Origin: an uncultured Porphyromonadaceae bacterium
GTDB lineage: Bacteria > Bacteroidota > Bacteroidia > Bacteroidales > Muribaculaceae
Length of the DNA: 45,817 nt
NCBI GenBank assembly: GCA_947175605.1
Contig: CAMWNH010000007.1
Span: forward strand, 1-45,817
Direction: 5' to 3'
Shown here: piece after piece, positions 32,286 to 39,801 of the stretch
How positions within the stretch are numbered: position 1 is the stretch's first letter
Layout of the letters: every line of letters begins with the position of its first letter
The notes under the pieces: generated by a model
What the model was told of the DNA's origin: nothing
The model's database searches: none
What the model saw: only the letters and a program-made list of their open reading frames with translations
Made by a program: the position numbers and the translations under genes

Positions 32286-34931
32286 ATGAACAGAATATTG
32301 TCTACGCTCAAACGCCCGCAGGTATGGGGCTTTTTCGTTTCGCTGGCCGTCATGGCTGCAATCTCCCTCGCATTCTTCTATCCGGATAATTTCGAGGGTA
32401 ATACGCTCCGTCAGGCCGATATGCAGCAAGGCGCTGCCAATGGCGAGGAAGCCCGCGCTTTCGAGGAGGCTACGGGTGAGAAGGCGCTTTGGACGGACGC
32501 CCTTTTCGGCGGAATGCCCACATTCCAGATCAGCCCCTCTTATCCATCGAACAGTCTTTTCACATGGCTCAACACGCTCTACGGCCTCGGCCTCCCCGCA
32601 CCGTCGAACCTCCTGTTCATGATGATGTTCGGCTTCCTGATCCTGCTCTATACACAGCGCGTGCGCTGGTATTATGCGCTGATTGGAGCCGTTGCCTGGG
32701 GCTTCTCCTCCTATTTCGTCATCATTATTGGCGCAGGACATATTTGGAAGTTCCTCGCGCTCACCTACGTGCCTCCCACGATCGGAGGCTTGCTGCTGCT
32801 ATATCGCGGGCGCTACATCGCGGGCGCTGCCATGACAGCCCTGTTCGCCATGCTACAGCTCAACGCCAATCACCCGCAGATGAGCTACTACTTCGGCATG
32901 GTCATGGCCATCATCGCCATTTGCTACCTCATCGAGGCATGGCGCGAGAAGAAGTTGCGTCGTTGGTGCGTGGCATCGGTCCTTGCTCTTGCCTCGGGCG
33001 CGCTTGCCCTCGGCGCCAATCTTCCGAGCCTCTACAATACATATGAATACGCAAAGGAGACCAAGCGCGCGCAGAGCGAGCTCGTGGACACTTCCGCGCC
33101 GGCCGATCCTTCGGCTCCACGCCCCACGGGCGGCATGCCCTACGAGCAGATCGTGGGCTGGAGCTACGGTCGCAGCGAGATGTTCAGCCTTCTTATTCCC
33201 AACATCAAGGGCGGTGCCACAGCACGTCCCGAGGCCGGAGGCATGAGCTACCAGAGCCTCGACAAGCTCGAGGCCGCTTCGGATGTGAATTCCGGAGGTC
33301 AGGTGCTCCTGCCCTATCTTTCGCAGTATTTCAACGACTCTGAAGGTACCAATGGTCCCGTTTACGTTGGAGCGCTGATTCTGGCGCTCGCTCTTGTGGG
33401 GTTCTGCGTCGTGCGCGGACCTCTCAAGTGGGCCATGCTCGCCTCTACAATCCTTTCGCTACTGCTTGCCTTGGGCGCTAATTTCGAGATGCTTACAGAT
33501 TTTATGATCTACCACTTCCCACTCTACAATAAGTTCAGGGCCGTGGAAAGCATTCTCGTTATCGCCGAGTTCTGTCTGCCCCTGATGGCTGTGCTCGGCC
33601 TGGCCAGGTTTATGGAGGCCGAGGCGGAGGATCGTAAGCGGATGATCCGCCCCGTGCTGTGGAGCTTCGGCGCATGCTCGCTTGTCTGCGTTGTGGCGCT
33701 TGCCTCACCTTCCATGTTCGGGGGTGTAATTACGACGCAGGACAGGGCCACCGTGGAGAACATACAGGGTCAGGTCTACAATATGGGCTTGCAGCAAGGC
33801 GCCTCGCGTCAGGATATCGACAATGCGCTCTACTATTATTCGCTATCGAATCCCGACAATCTCGCTGCTGTAGAGGGACTTCGCTATGGAATGGTACGCA
33901 GCGACGCCCTGCGTTCCCTCTTTGTCCTTCTGTTCGGACTGGGCATTCTGCTGTTCTCCGGCCGCGGACTGCCGCGCAAATGGGCCGTCTGCGCTCTTGG
34001 GCTCACCGTGTTTTTCGATCTTTACCCCGCCGACAAGCGCTACGTATCGCATTCGAGCTTCTGTACGCCCGAGGATACAGCGGCGGCGGCATTCACTCCC
34101 GACGCCATTGATCGTGAGATACTTGCCGATAAGGATGGCCATTACAGGGTGATGGACATCCCGGGTTTCTCGGGTGCCGATCGTTCGTATTTCCATAAGA
34201 CGCTGGGCGGCTATCACGCTGCGAAGCTTGGCCGATACGACGACCTCATTCAGCGTCAGCTGAACCGTCTCGTGCAGTATGGCTACATTCCCGAGGCTCG
34301 CGAGGATTCCATAATCGAGCAGTATACGCCTGACGAGCAGAAGATTCTGCGTGATTTGCGCGCTTCATATCGGGTTATGGATATGCTTAATGCCCGTTAT
34401 ATCATCACGGGCGATCCCGTCGAGCCTCTGGTCCGCAATGACTTCGCCATGGGCGAGGCCTGGCTGGTGGACAGCGTGCGATTTGTGGATGGCGCCCGTG
34501 CAGAGATGGATGCGCTCGGCAGTGCCGATCTGTGCACTACTGCAGTGGCCGATGTCCGTTTCGCCCCTATGCTCGGCGAGGAATCCGTGGCTACTACTCC
34601 CGGCGATACGATCACACTTGCAAGCTACACGCCTAATGCTGTGAAATACAACGTGTCCACGGCTCGAGGCGCCGTAGCTGTAATGTCGGAAATCTATTTC
34701 CCGTGGGGCTGGAAGGCCGCCGTCGACGGCGAGCCCGTAGAGCTGGCACGCGTCAACTATGTGCTTCGCGCTCTCCGTGTCCCGGCCGGGCAACATGAGA
34801 TTTCCATGTGTTTCTCGCCTGATTCCCTGAAGGCTACAGGTGCGGTGGCATATGCCTGCGTGACATTGATTTACCTACTCGTTCTGAGCGCGCTGGCGCT
34901 TGCGTGGAAGAAATGGGATGCCGCTGCCTGA
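32286..34931 (+). CDS. YfhO-family polytopic membrane protein
   Basis: From the ATG at 32286 the protein is 881 aa; the frame is open further upstream but overlaps the amylase start region. It has a membrane helix near residues 13-32, then a periplasmic loop with DNFEGNTLRQADMQQGAANGEE and the family-typical LWTDALFGGMPTFQ. About a dozen helices follow, then a soluble C-terminal region and a last helix at about 855-875. This is the layout of YfhO/GT-C-like proteins. In Bacillus, YfhO is implicated in glycosylating lipoteichoic acid; Bacteroidetes have no such polymer, so the glycan acceptor here is unknown. The small gene at 34913 overlaps its 3' end by 19 nt. Confidence 0.88.
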   Translation: MNRILSTLKRPQVWGFFVSLAVMAAISLAFFYPDNFEGNTLRQADMQQGAANGEEARAFEEATGEKALWTDALFGGMPTFQISPSYPSNSLFTWLNTLYGLGLPAPSNLLFMMMFGFLILLYTQRVRWYYALIGAVAWGFSSYFVIIIGAGHIWKFLALTYVPPTIGGLLLLYRGRYIAGAAMTALFAMLQLNANHPQMSYYFGMVMAIIAICYLIEAWREKKLRRWCVASVLALASGALALGANLPSLYNTYEYAKETKRAQSELVDTSAPADPSAPRPTGGMPYEQIVGWSYGRSEMFSLLIPNIKGGATARPEAGGMSYQSLDKLEAASDVNSGGQVLLPYLSQYFNDSEGTNGPVYVGALILALALVGFCVVRGPLKWAMLASTILSLLLALGANFEMLTDFMIYHFPLYNKFRAVESILVIAEFCLPLMAVLGLARFMEAEAEDRKRMIRPVLWSFGACSLVCVVALASPSMFGGVITTQDRATVENIQGQVYNMGLQQGASRQDIDNALYYYSLSNPDNLAAVEGLRYGMVRSDALRSLFVLLFGLGILLFSGRGLPRKWAVCALGLTVFFDLYPADKRYVSHSSFCTPEDTAAAAFTPDAIDREILADKDGHYRVMDIPGFSGADRSYFHKTLGGYHAAKLGRYDDLIQRQLNRLVQYGYIPEAREDSIIEQYTPDEQKILRDLRASYRVMDMLNARYIITGDPVEPLVRNDFAMGEAWLVDSVRFVDGARAEMDALGSADLCTTAVADVRFAPMLGEESVATTPGDTITLASYTPNAVKYNVSTARGAVAVMSEIYFPWGWKAAVDGEPVELARVNYVLRALRVPAGQHEISMCFSPDSLKATGAVAYACVTLIYLLVLSALALAWKKWDAAA

Positions 34932-35410
34932 ATCCTGAATGGTGGCAGCGTCTGCGCCATCGCAGGGGCTTTGGCATTCATTCGCCATTCGCTTTTCGCT
35001 TTATTACGGAAGTGCTGAATCCCCGGCGCGGGTATGTTTATTATGCCGAGGAATGCGTGCGCGGCCGAAACAGGCGTTTTTTAGCGCGTCTCGCCGCCTT
35101 TCTTGGCGGAAACGTGCCCGTGTATTACGGCCCGCGCACCGAGGCCCTGCGCGCAGCGGGCGCGCCCTCTGCGGCTATTGATGATGCCGCCCTCCTTGTG
35201 CTCGATCTTTCGGCCCCGTGTCCGGACGGTATCCCGGAGCGCATAGCCCGGGGCGATGTAGCTGTTTTCTGCCTTAATCACGGAGGCGGCCGCATAGACC
35301 CCTTGTTGCGCGCAATGCCGGCCGGCATGAGCTTCCGCAACCGGCGTTCGCGGGCGGTGCTTATGGTGCGCGATAAATTGCCCCGTCAGGATTTCTGGGT
35401 CAGCTGGTAG
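34913..35410 (+). CDS. small Bacteroidales protein with RHRRGFGIHSPFAFRFI motif, unknown
   Basis: A 165-aa protein from the ATG at 34913, or 168 aa from the GTG at 34904. The N-terminal segment RHRRGFGIHSPFAFRFITEVL is a pattern I associate with the start of a Bacteroidetes family annotated as SAM-dependent methyltransferase-like. Here no complete SAM-binding motif follows, and the protein is shorter than a full methyltransferase. The rest is basic with AIDDAALLVLDLSAPCPDG. It may be a reduced, non-catalytic member. It overlaps the end of the YfhO-family gene by 19 nt, so translation is probably coupled. Confidence 0.7.
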   Translation: MGCRCLNPEWWQRLRHRRGFGIHSPFAFRFITEVLNPRRGYVYYAEECVRGRNRRFLARLAAFLGGNVPVYYGPRTEALRAAGAPSAAIDDAALLVLDLSAPCPDGIPERIARGDVAVFCLNHGGGRIDPLLRAMPAGMSFRNRRSRAVLMVRDKLPRQDFWVSW

Positions 35411-35439
35411 TGTTCCCCCTCATTTTATTGCCTGGAAAT

Positions 35440-35570
35440 AAAAAAGCCCCCTCCTCACGGAGTGGGCTAATTTGTATCTAACACTAAATACCTAAAACCA
35501 TTTAAAAATCCTTTTTCTTACTTTTTGCTTGTCCTAAAATATAACCTTGAATCTTAGACCAAAAATTTTT
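35440..35570 (-). ncRNA. candidate small RNA A, downstream of DUF6377 gene
   Basis: The 308-bp gap 35411-35718 has no gene. On the minus strand it contains a -7 element (35577-35584) and, about 105 bp later, an intrinsic terminator: stem AGCCC/GGGCT plus CTCC/GGAG with a 4-nt loop (35445-35468), followed by TTTTTT. This defines a transcript of about 130 nt. It shares with candidate RNA B the order ACAAGCAAA ... GTTTTAGG ... TTAGT. No credible ORF is present (longest from ATG is five codons). Expression is unproven. Confidence 0.5.
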
Positions 35571-35576
35571 CTGATG

Positions 35577-35584
35577 CAAAGATA
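35577..35584 (-). promoter_or_regulatory. -7 element TATCTTTG for candidate small RNA A
   Basis: An exact TAnnTTTG match on the minus strand, 134 bp beyond the stop of the DUF6377 gene. No -33 TTG is visible at 19-21 bp. Confidence 0.5.
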
Positions 35585-35718
35585 GGACAAATGCAAGAAC
35601 TATTCACCATTGTTGAGGTTAAATATAAATAAATGTGAGGGTATATAAAATTTAAAATCTTGATATTTAGCGGTGTTATGTAATTCGTGTGAATAGGTAA
35701 ATATAAGTTTTTATATAT

Positions 35719-37308
35719 CTAAAAACCGAGATGTTTGATGTCTTCATCGAAATTTTGACGGTCGATTGCCCGGTTTTTGAGGCGGTTTCGGTAGGTGTAG
35801 ATCGTGTTCAGACTGAGGTTGAGAAACTTTGCAAGTATCGCGCTGTCGTCGATGCCCAGTCGCATGAAAGCGGCGATGCGCAGCTCCGGACTCATCGGTT
35901 CTCCCGGTTCGGGCACGGCCAGCCGGCGGTCTTCGCGCAGGATTGAATTCAGCTGGTTCACGAAGTTGGGATGAATGGTGCGGAATGTGGAGTCGAAGGA
36001 TTTGAAGAACTCTTCAGTCTGCGTAGCCAGATATTTGCGCGACTCGATCGAGTCGTAAAGATCTTTGACCTGATTTGCCTTGATCTTGCGCGCCACATAG
36101 CGGTTGAATTCATCCAGACGTTCAAAGAAGACCGAGCATAGCATCATCACATTCTGGATGTAGAAGTCCTTACTCTTGTTGAGTTGTTCCAGATGGCGGC
36201 TCACGCTCTGGGCGCGGCGGTGGTCGCGGTAGAGGAAGCTGGTCATTATCAAGATTATAATAAGAGCTATGATGAGCGTCACGAGCATTGTTATCAGCTG
36301 GCGTTTGTTGCGTTCGTCCTGGTTGCTTGCGCTGCGGGAGATCAGCGGAAGGCTCTGGGAGCTCTCAAGCACGCGTGCGGCCGACCCCGATTCTACGGCC
36401 TGATCAAGCGCAAGCGAAAGATAGCGGTAGGCGCGTTCCACATTGCCCCGGTCAAACCATTCCTTGCCGAGACGCTGAAGCGAAGTTACCTCCCTGTGTC
36501 CCGCCTTTATGTCGTTTATGGCGGAAAGCGTTTGATAATAAAGGAATTCGTCATCTCGGTCCTCTCGTTCCGAATAATATCTGGCTACAAGGCTGGCCCC
36601 GGTAGCGTACATGGCCGGGTCATTTGCAAGATATGGCAGTGTGTCCATGAGCTCGGCGATGGCTTCGGAATGCTCGCCGGTCAGTTTCCAGCGGTGCGCG
36701 TTCGTGAAGCGGTACGACAGGCCGTGGGGGCGGACATACTTAAGCAGCGAATCAACATACACCGCCGCTTGTCCGGCATATGCATCGCGTAGTTCTCCCG
36801 GCGGATAAATGGCTGATATGTTTGTGAATATGTCGATTCCTCCTTGAAAGTATATTTGTCTTTGTTCCCTGTTTTCGAGAGAGTCGGGATTTATATCGTG
36901 GAAATCCGTGATCGCCTCATATGTAATCCCTTGCAGCGGAAGCAGCGCGTCACGGCGGAGGCGAAGCTTCAGGAGGTCGCTTCGGAGATTTATGTCGCTT
37001 GACGCTTGGGCGAGTCCGGCGTCGATTGCTTTATTGTAATAAAGTACAGCCGAATCGAGGTCTACCGACCGGTAGTTATTGCCGAGCGCTTTGAATAGCT
37101 GCATTTGTTCTGCATACGGTCGCGTATGCGCGTGCGTTTCCGCACGTAGCAGCGAGTCCAGCACACGTTTTCCGGGTGCGAGATAATCGTTCCTGTGCTC
37201 TATATAATAGTCCAGCGAGTCGCATGCCGCTTTTAGTTCGCGGGGCATCGGTGTAGCCCGCGACACAAAGGCGGATAAAAGACAAAGGGAGAGAAGGAAA
37301 TATTTCAT
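35719..37308 (-). CDS. DUF6377-type membrane regulator A
   Basis: A 529-aa protein with a signal peptide (MKYFLLSLCLLSAFVSRA), a periplasmic helical TPR-like region (about 20-330), one transmembrane helix (338-360, rich in Ile and Leu), and a cytoplasmic part that begins with a coiled-coil-like linker. The last about 55 residues contain a LuxR/sigma-like helix-turn-helix (RLGIDDSAILAKFLNLSLNTIYTYRNRLKNRA). The layout indicates that a signal sensed in the periplasm is coupled to DNA binding at the membrane. The paralogue at 39802-41403 has the same order of parts. It has a full promoter of its own and is not next to a SusC/SusD pair, unlike many members. Targets are unknown. Confidence 0.88.
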   Translation of the reverse strand: MKYFLLSLCLLSAFVSRATPMPRELKAACDSLDYYIEHRNDYLAPGKRVLDSLLRAETHAHTRPYAEQMQLFKALGNNYRSVDLDSAVLYYNKAIDAGLAQASSDINLRSDLLKLRLRRDALLPLQGITYEAITDFHDINPDSLENREQRQIYFQGGIDIFTNISAIYPPGELRDAYAGQAAVYVDSLLKYVRPHGLSYRFTNAHRWKLTGEHSEAIAELMDTLPYLANDPAMYATGASLVARYYSEREDRDDEFLYYQTLSAINDIKAGHREVTSLQRLGKEWFDRGNVERAYRYLSLALDQAVESGSAARVLESSQSLPLISRSASNQDERNKRQLITMLVTLIIALIIILIMTSFLYRDHRRAQSVSRHLEQLNKSKDFYIQNVMMLCSVFFERLDEFNRYVARKIKANQVKDLYDSIESRKYLATQTEEFFKSFDSTFRTIHPNFVNQLNSILREDRRLAVPEPGEPMSPELRIAAFMRLGIDDSAILAKFLNLSLNTIYTYRNRLKNRAIDRQNFDEDIKHLGF

Positions 37309-37345
37309 GGTCTGATGTGTGTAAGTAGGGGTCGGAATCCGAGTG

Positions 37346-37376
37346 CAAAGTTAGGAAAAATACCTTGATTTCCAAA
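37346..37376 (-). promoter_or_regulatory. promoter of DUF6377 regulator A (TTTG-N19-TAACTTTG)
   Basis: On the minus strand the -33 TTTG is at 37373-37376 and the -7 TAACTTTG at 37346-37353, spacer 19 bp. The leader is about 30 nt. Confidence 0.82.
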
Positions 37377-37506
37377 ATATCTGTTATATTTTTGTTTATA
37401 TTCGCTATTTTCTAACTTGCTGATTTATTGCATAGAGGTATTTGTATTTGCTTATATGCCTCGAAATTTCATCTCAATCCGCATAGCTTCGGTGCGAGGG
37501 ATGTAT

Positions 37507-37514
37507 TAATTTTG
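37507..37514 (+). promoter_or_regulatory. -7 element TAATTTTG for candidate small RNA C
   Basis: An exact TAnnTTTG match on the plus strand, divergent from DUF6377 regulator A. No gene follows it on this strand. No -33 TTG is visible. Confidence 0.42.
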
Positions 37515-37520
37515 CATCCG

Positions 37521-37664
37521 TAAGGCGAAACAAGAGTCCGCGGGATGCGGTTCGCGCCTGGAAATTCAATAGGTAAGCAAGTTTTAAGGTTAAGATTTTT
37601 TGATTGACTCTCGCAGCATATGCTGCACGAACGGCGCTCCTTTCGTGATGAAAGGAGCGCCGTT
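37521..37664 (+). ncRNA. candidate small RNA C in a gene-free gap
   Basis: The 380-bp gap 37309-37688 holds the DUF6377 promoter and, on the plus strand, a -7 element followed by about 145 nt ending in a perfect 15-bp stem (37630-37644 with 37650-37664, loop GTGAT). A 14-bp palindrome GCAGCATATGCTGC lies at 37613-37626. The segment AAGCAAGTTTTAAGGTTA (37575-37592) resembles the shared motif of candidate RNAs A and B in the same orientation. There is no T-run after the stem, so it is a weak terminator at best and may instead serve the convergent Crp gene. A 20-codon frame (37545-37607) exists but has no support. Confidence 0.35.
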
Positions 37665-37688
37665 GGAATGTATGGGAGTCTGGCTCTC

Positions 37689-38387
37689 TCAATCGCCCGA
37701 GGGTTCGGGTGTATGGAGCAGCAGGGCCAGCATGTCCTCGCGACTATGGATGCTCAGCTCCACGTTCGTATAATCCAGCAGCCCGCGCTGTTTCATGTTG
37801 TCAAGCGCGGCGATGAATATTGAACGGGGTGTATTGAACAGCGAGCACAGGTCACGCGAACGGCATGTCAGCTTGATATCCGTGCCTCCTTTCTGCGTCA
37901 GAGCCGTGATCCAGAAAGCGATGCGCTCGTCCACCTCGCCCTTGGTCAGCGACAGGATGCCCACCTGCGCCTTCTGTGCGTTCACGCTTAGCAGGTTCAG
38001 ATAGTTGAAAAGAAACACGCTGTCCGAGTTGAGTATCTTCAGATAGTCCGGCTTGGAGATCTGGAGTATACCGGTCGCTTCTTCAGCCACTACCGTAGCA
38101 GGATATTCCGTGACGCGGCCGAACAGGAAGTCGGGCGCCAGCACCGCCGGGGCCTTCAGCGTCTGGCTCACTGCGAAACTCCCGCTCGTATTCACCACGG
38201 TCGAGCGCACGCTGCCCGAGATTACAAAAGTTATGTGGTTGCAGGGGTCGTGGGCGCGGAGAATGGTTTCCCCGGCCGGAAATTTCAGGAAGTGAAATTT
38301 TGCCGCCCCTACTATTGCGGCCATCGAATCGCGCGACACGCCCTGAAACAATGGCAGCTCCATAAGAAGTTCGAACATGCTGCTCAT
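37689..38387 (-). CDS. Crp/Fnr-family transcription regulator
   Basis: From the ATG at 38387 the protein is 232 aa. The N-terminal cyclic-nucleotide-binding-like beta-roll (about 8-120) has LPLFQGVSRDSM and FPAGETILRAHDPCNHITFVISG. The C-terminal winged helix has a recognition region of the type LTCRSRDLCSLFNTPRSIFIAALDNM. There is no N-terminal Cys cluster of the FNR type, so it is not an iron-sulfur sensor. The ligand is unknown. The frame is open to a TTG at 38450 that overlaps the transporter stop, so it is probably co-transcribed with the transporter upstream and may report on its substrate. Confidence 0.9.
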   Translation of the reverse strand: MSSMFELLMELPLFQGVSRDSMAAIVGAAKFHFLKFPAGETILRAHDPCNHITFVISGSVRSTVVNTSGSFAVSQTLKAPAVLAPDFLFGRVTEYPATVVAEEATGILQISKPDYLKILNSDSVFLFNYLNLLSVNAQKAQVGILSLTKGEVDERIAFWITALTQKGGTDIKLTCRSRDLCSLFNTPRSIFIAALDNMKQRGLLDYTNVELSIHSREDMLALLLHTPEPSGD

Positions 38388-38446
38388 GATATTGAGTTTT
38401 TCATTCGGTTGTATATCAAGTTGAAAACGGGATTTCCTTTCTATTA

Positions 38447-39367
38447 TCAACGCCCTTTGGCCGCCGATTGTTTATTCCGTGCAGCCATGTACAGCTGTAT
38501 CGAATTTATCGTATTCTGCCATACTATGTATGCCGCGGGCCCCACCGACGATATGGGATTGAGATAGGTCAGGGCCATCCAGATTGCAAGAATAGTATTC
38601 TTCTGTCCCAGACCCTGGGCGCCCGCAATCTTGTCGCCGCACGCGCGCCCGATTTTGCGTCCCGCGATGAACTGCACGAGGCACATCAGAAGCGCTATCA
38701 GCGCGATGGCTATGATTTCAGGCACACGTTCCGGGTCAGCCCCCATGACATAGCTCACGGAACCGCCCACCGCCACTATCAGCGACACCGACCATAGATA
38801 GAACGACACTGACTGATACCCCGCTATACGCCTGTGCACCCCTGGCAGCCAGAACGACATCCCGAAGGCCAGCAACAGCGGCAGCAAAATCAGCGGCGCC
38901 ACTTTGGCTGCGATTGCAAGTACCCCCTCCATAAAGCTCATCTCGGCGTGCGTCCCTATCAGGGCGAAGAACGCCGGCGCGCTTATGGCTGCCGCGATAT
39001 TGCTGACGATAGAGTAGGTGGCCAGTCGCGCCACATTGCCTCCGAGCATCCCGGTCACGACCGGCGCGGCCGTTGCCGTCGGGCAGAGTACGCAGATGAA
39101 GGCCGCCTGAGCCAGATCAGCGCCCGCGCCGATCAGCGCAAGATACACCAATGTAGCACCCCCGAGCTGCACGCTCAGCAGCCACCACGACAGGCGCGTC
39201 ACGCGGAATTCACGAGGCTCAACCTTGCAGAAAGCGATGAGTAGCATCGTGAAGATAAAGTAAGGCACTACAGGCTGAAACATTGCTATATGATTGTGAA
39301 ACACAGCTCCCACAATCATCGCCACAGGCATCATCCAGGGTTTGAGATTCTGAATATTCAGGCTCAT
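38447..39367 (-). CDS. bile acid:sodium symporter (BASS)-family transporter
   Basis: From the ATG at 39367 the protein is 306 aa with about ten membrane helices. The conserved BASS region is CPTATAAPVVTGMLGGNVA in helix 4 (proline-kinked, substrate/Na+ site), and a second characteristic segment is near ALTYLNPISSVGPAAY. BASS proteins import bile acids, pantoate, pyruvate or other organic anions with Na+; the substrate cannot be assigned. The start follows a -7 element by 17 bp, which excludes the longer frame. The Crp-like regulator gene follows directly, probably as the second gene of the transcript. Confidence 0.88.
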   Translation of the reverse strand: MSLNIQNLKPWMMPVAMIVGAVFHNHIAMFQPVVPYFIFTMLLIAFCKVEPREFRVTRLSWWLLSVQLGGATLVYLALIGAGADLAQAAFICVLCPTATAAPVVTGMLGGNVARLATYSIVSNIAAAISAPAFFALIGTHAEMSFMEGVLAIAAKVAPLILLPLLLAFGMSFWLPGVHRRIAGYQSVSFYLWSVSLIVAVGGSVSYVMGADPERVPEIIAIALIALLMCLVQFIAGRKIGRACGDKIAGAQGLGQKNTILAIWMALTYLNPISSVGPAAYIVWQNTINSIQLYMAARNKQSAAKGR

Positions 39368-39384
39368 AATGCGTAAAATTTGCG

Positions 39385-39392
39385 CAAAGTTA
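39385..39392 (-). promoter_or_regulatory. -7 element TAACTTTG for the BASS-transporter/Crp operon
   Basis: An exact TAnnTTTG match 17 bp before the ATG on the minus strand. There is no TTG at the -33 spacing. Confidence 0.62.
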
Positions 39393-39430
39393 CGAAAAGC
39401 ATCCGACATTCCATGCCTCCACAGACCTAT

Positions 39431-39630
39431 AAAAACAAGACAGGACCGCTTCTCCCGAAGCAATCCTGCTGCGTTTTAATGACTTAAAACAATTACATAA
39501 CTAACATAAAACACATTTTTCTGTTCGTGCTCCCCGTCGCGGGGACATGGGAGACGTAAGAAGGTGTCTTTTGAATACTAACAATCTATACTAACCCTAA
39601 AACTGAATTTGCTTGTTCTTTGTAACTTTT
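39431..39630 (-). ncRNA. candidate small RNA B, downstream of DUF6377 gene
   Basis: The 434-bp gap 39368-39801 holds no gene. On the minus strand it has a promoter (39637-39668), about 160 bp of AT-rich sequence with a CCCCG-TCG-CGGGG hairpin (39532-39544), and an intrinsic terminator: CAGGA/TCCTG plus GCTTC/GAAGC arms (39441-39468), 4-nt loop, followed by TCTTGTTTTT. This defines a transcript of about 200 nt. It shares ACAAGCAAA ... GTTTTAGGGTTAGT with candidate RNA A, and has the same position about 155 bp behind a DUF6377 gene. No ORF above a few codons is seen. Confidence 0.55.
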
Positions 39631-39645
39631 GTATTGCAAAGTTAC
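39622..39645. repeat. inverted repeat around the small RNA B start
   Basis: GTAACTTT (39622-39629) and AAAGTTAC (39638-39645) form perfect arms around 8 nt. The right arm contains the -7 element of candidate RNA B, so the dyad spans the predicted start of transcription and could be an operator. Confidence 0.7.
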
Positions 39646-39668
39646 GACATCTCCGCACCCTTCTGCAA
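39637..39668 (-). promoter_or_regulatory. promoter of candidate small RNA B (TTG-N21-TAACTTTG)
   Basis: The minus-strand -7 TAACTTTG is at 39637-39644 and a TTG at 39666-39668, spacer 21 bp. No coding gene lies downstream for 270 bp; the predicted transcript ends in a hairpin terminator before the next gene. Confidence 0.6.
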
Positions 39669-39675
39669 GCTTTTT

Positions 39676-39717
39676 AGATGCAATATAAATTTTACCAAGT
39701 GTTGTAAAATTGCATCT
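39676..39717. repeat. interrupted inverted repeat downstream of DUF6377 gene B
   Basis: AGATGCAA (39676-39683) pairs with TTGCATCT (39710-39717), and inside it TTTTAC pairs with GTAAAA around an 8-nt loop, with an unpaired insertion on the left. There is no T-run on either strand, so it is not a canonical terminator. It could be an operator or an mRNA 3'-end structure. Confidence 0.55.
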
Positions 39718-39801
39718 CTCTGAAACACAGCGCTATTTCTCCGACGATATACACCCTTGATATAAATGAATATCAGAGTTTTCCCGGCCTCCTTCAGGCG
39801 C

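Noticed and set aside
35620-35718. AT-rich dyads after the stop of DUF6377 regulator A as a terminator
   Set aside because: Only short A/T arms are present with no stable stem, so I did not call a terminator there.
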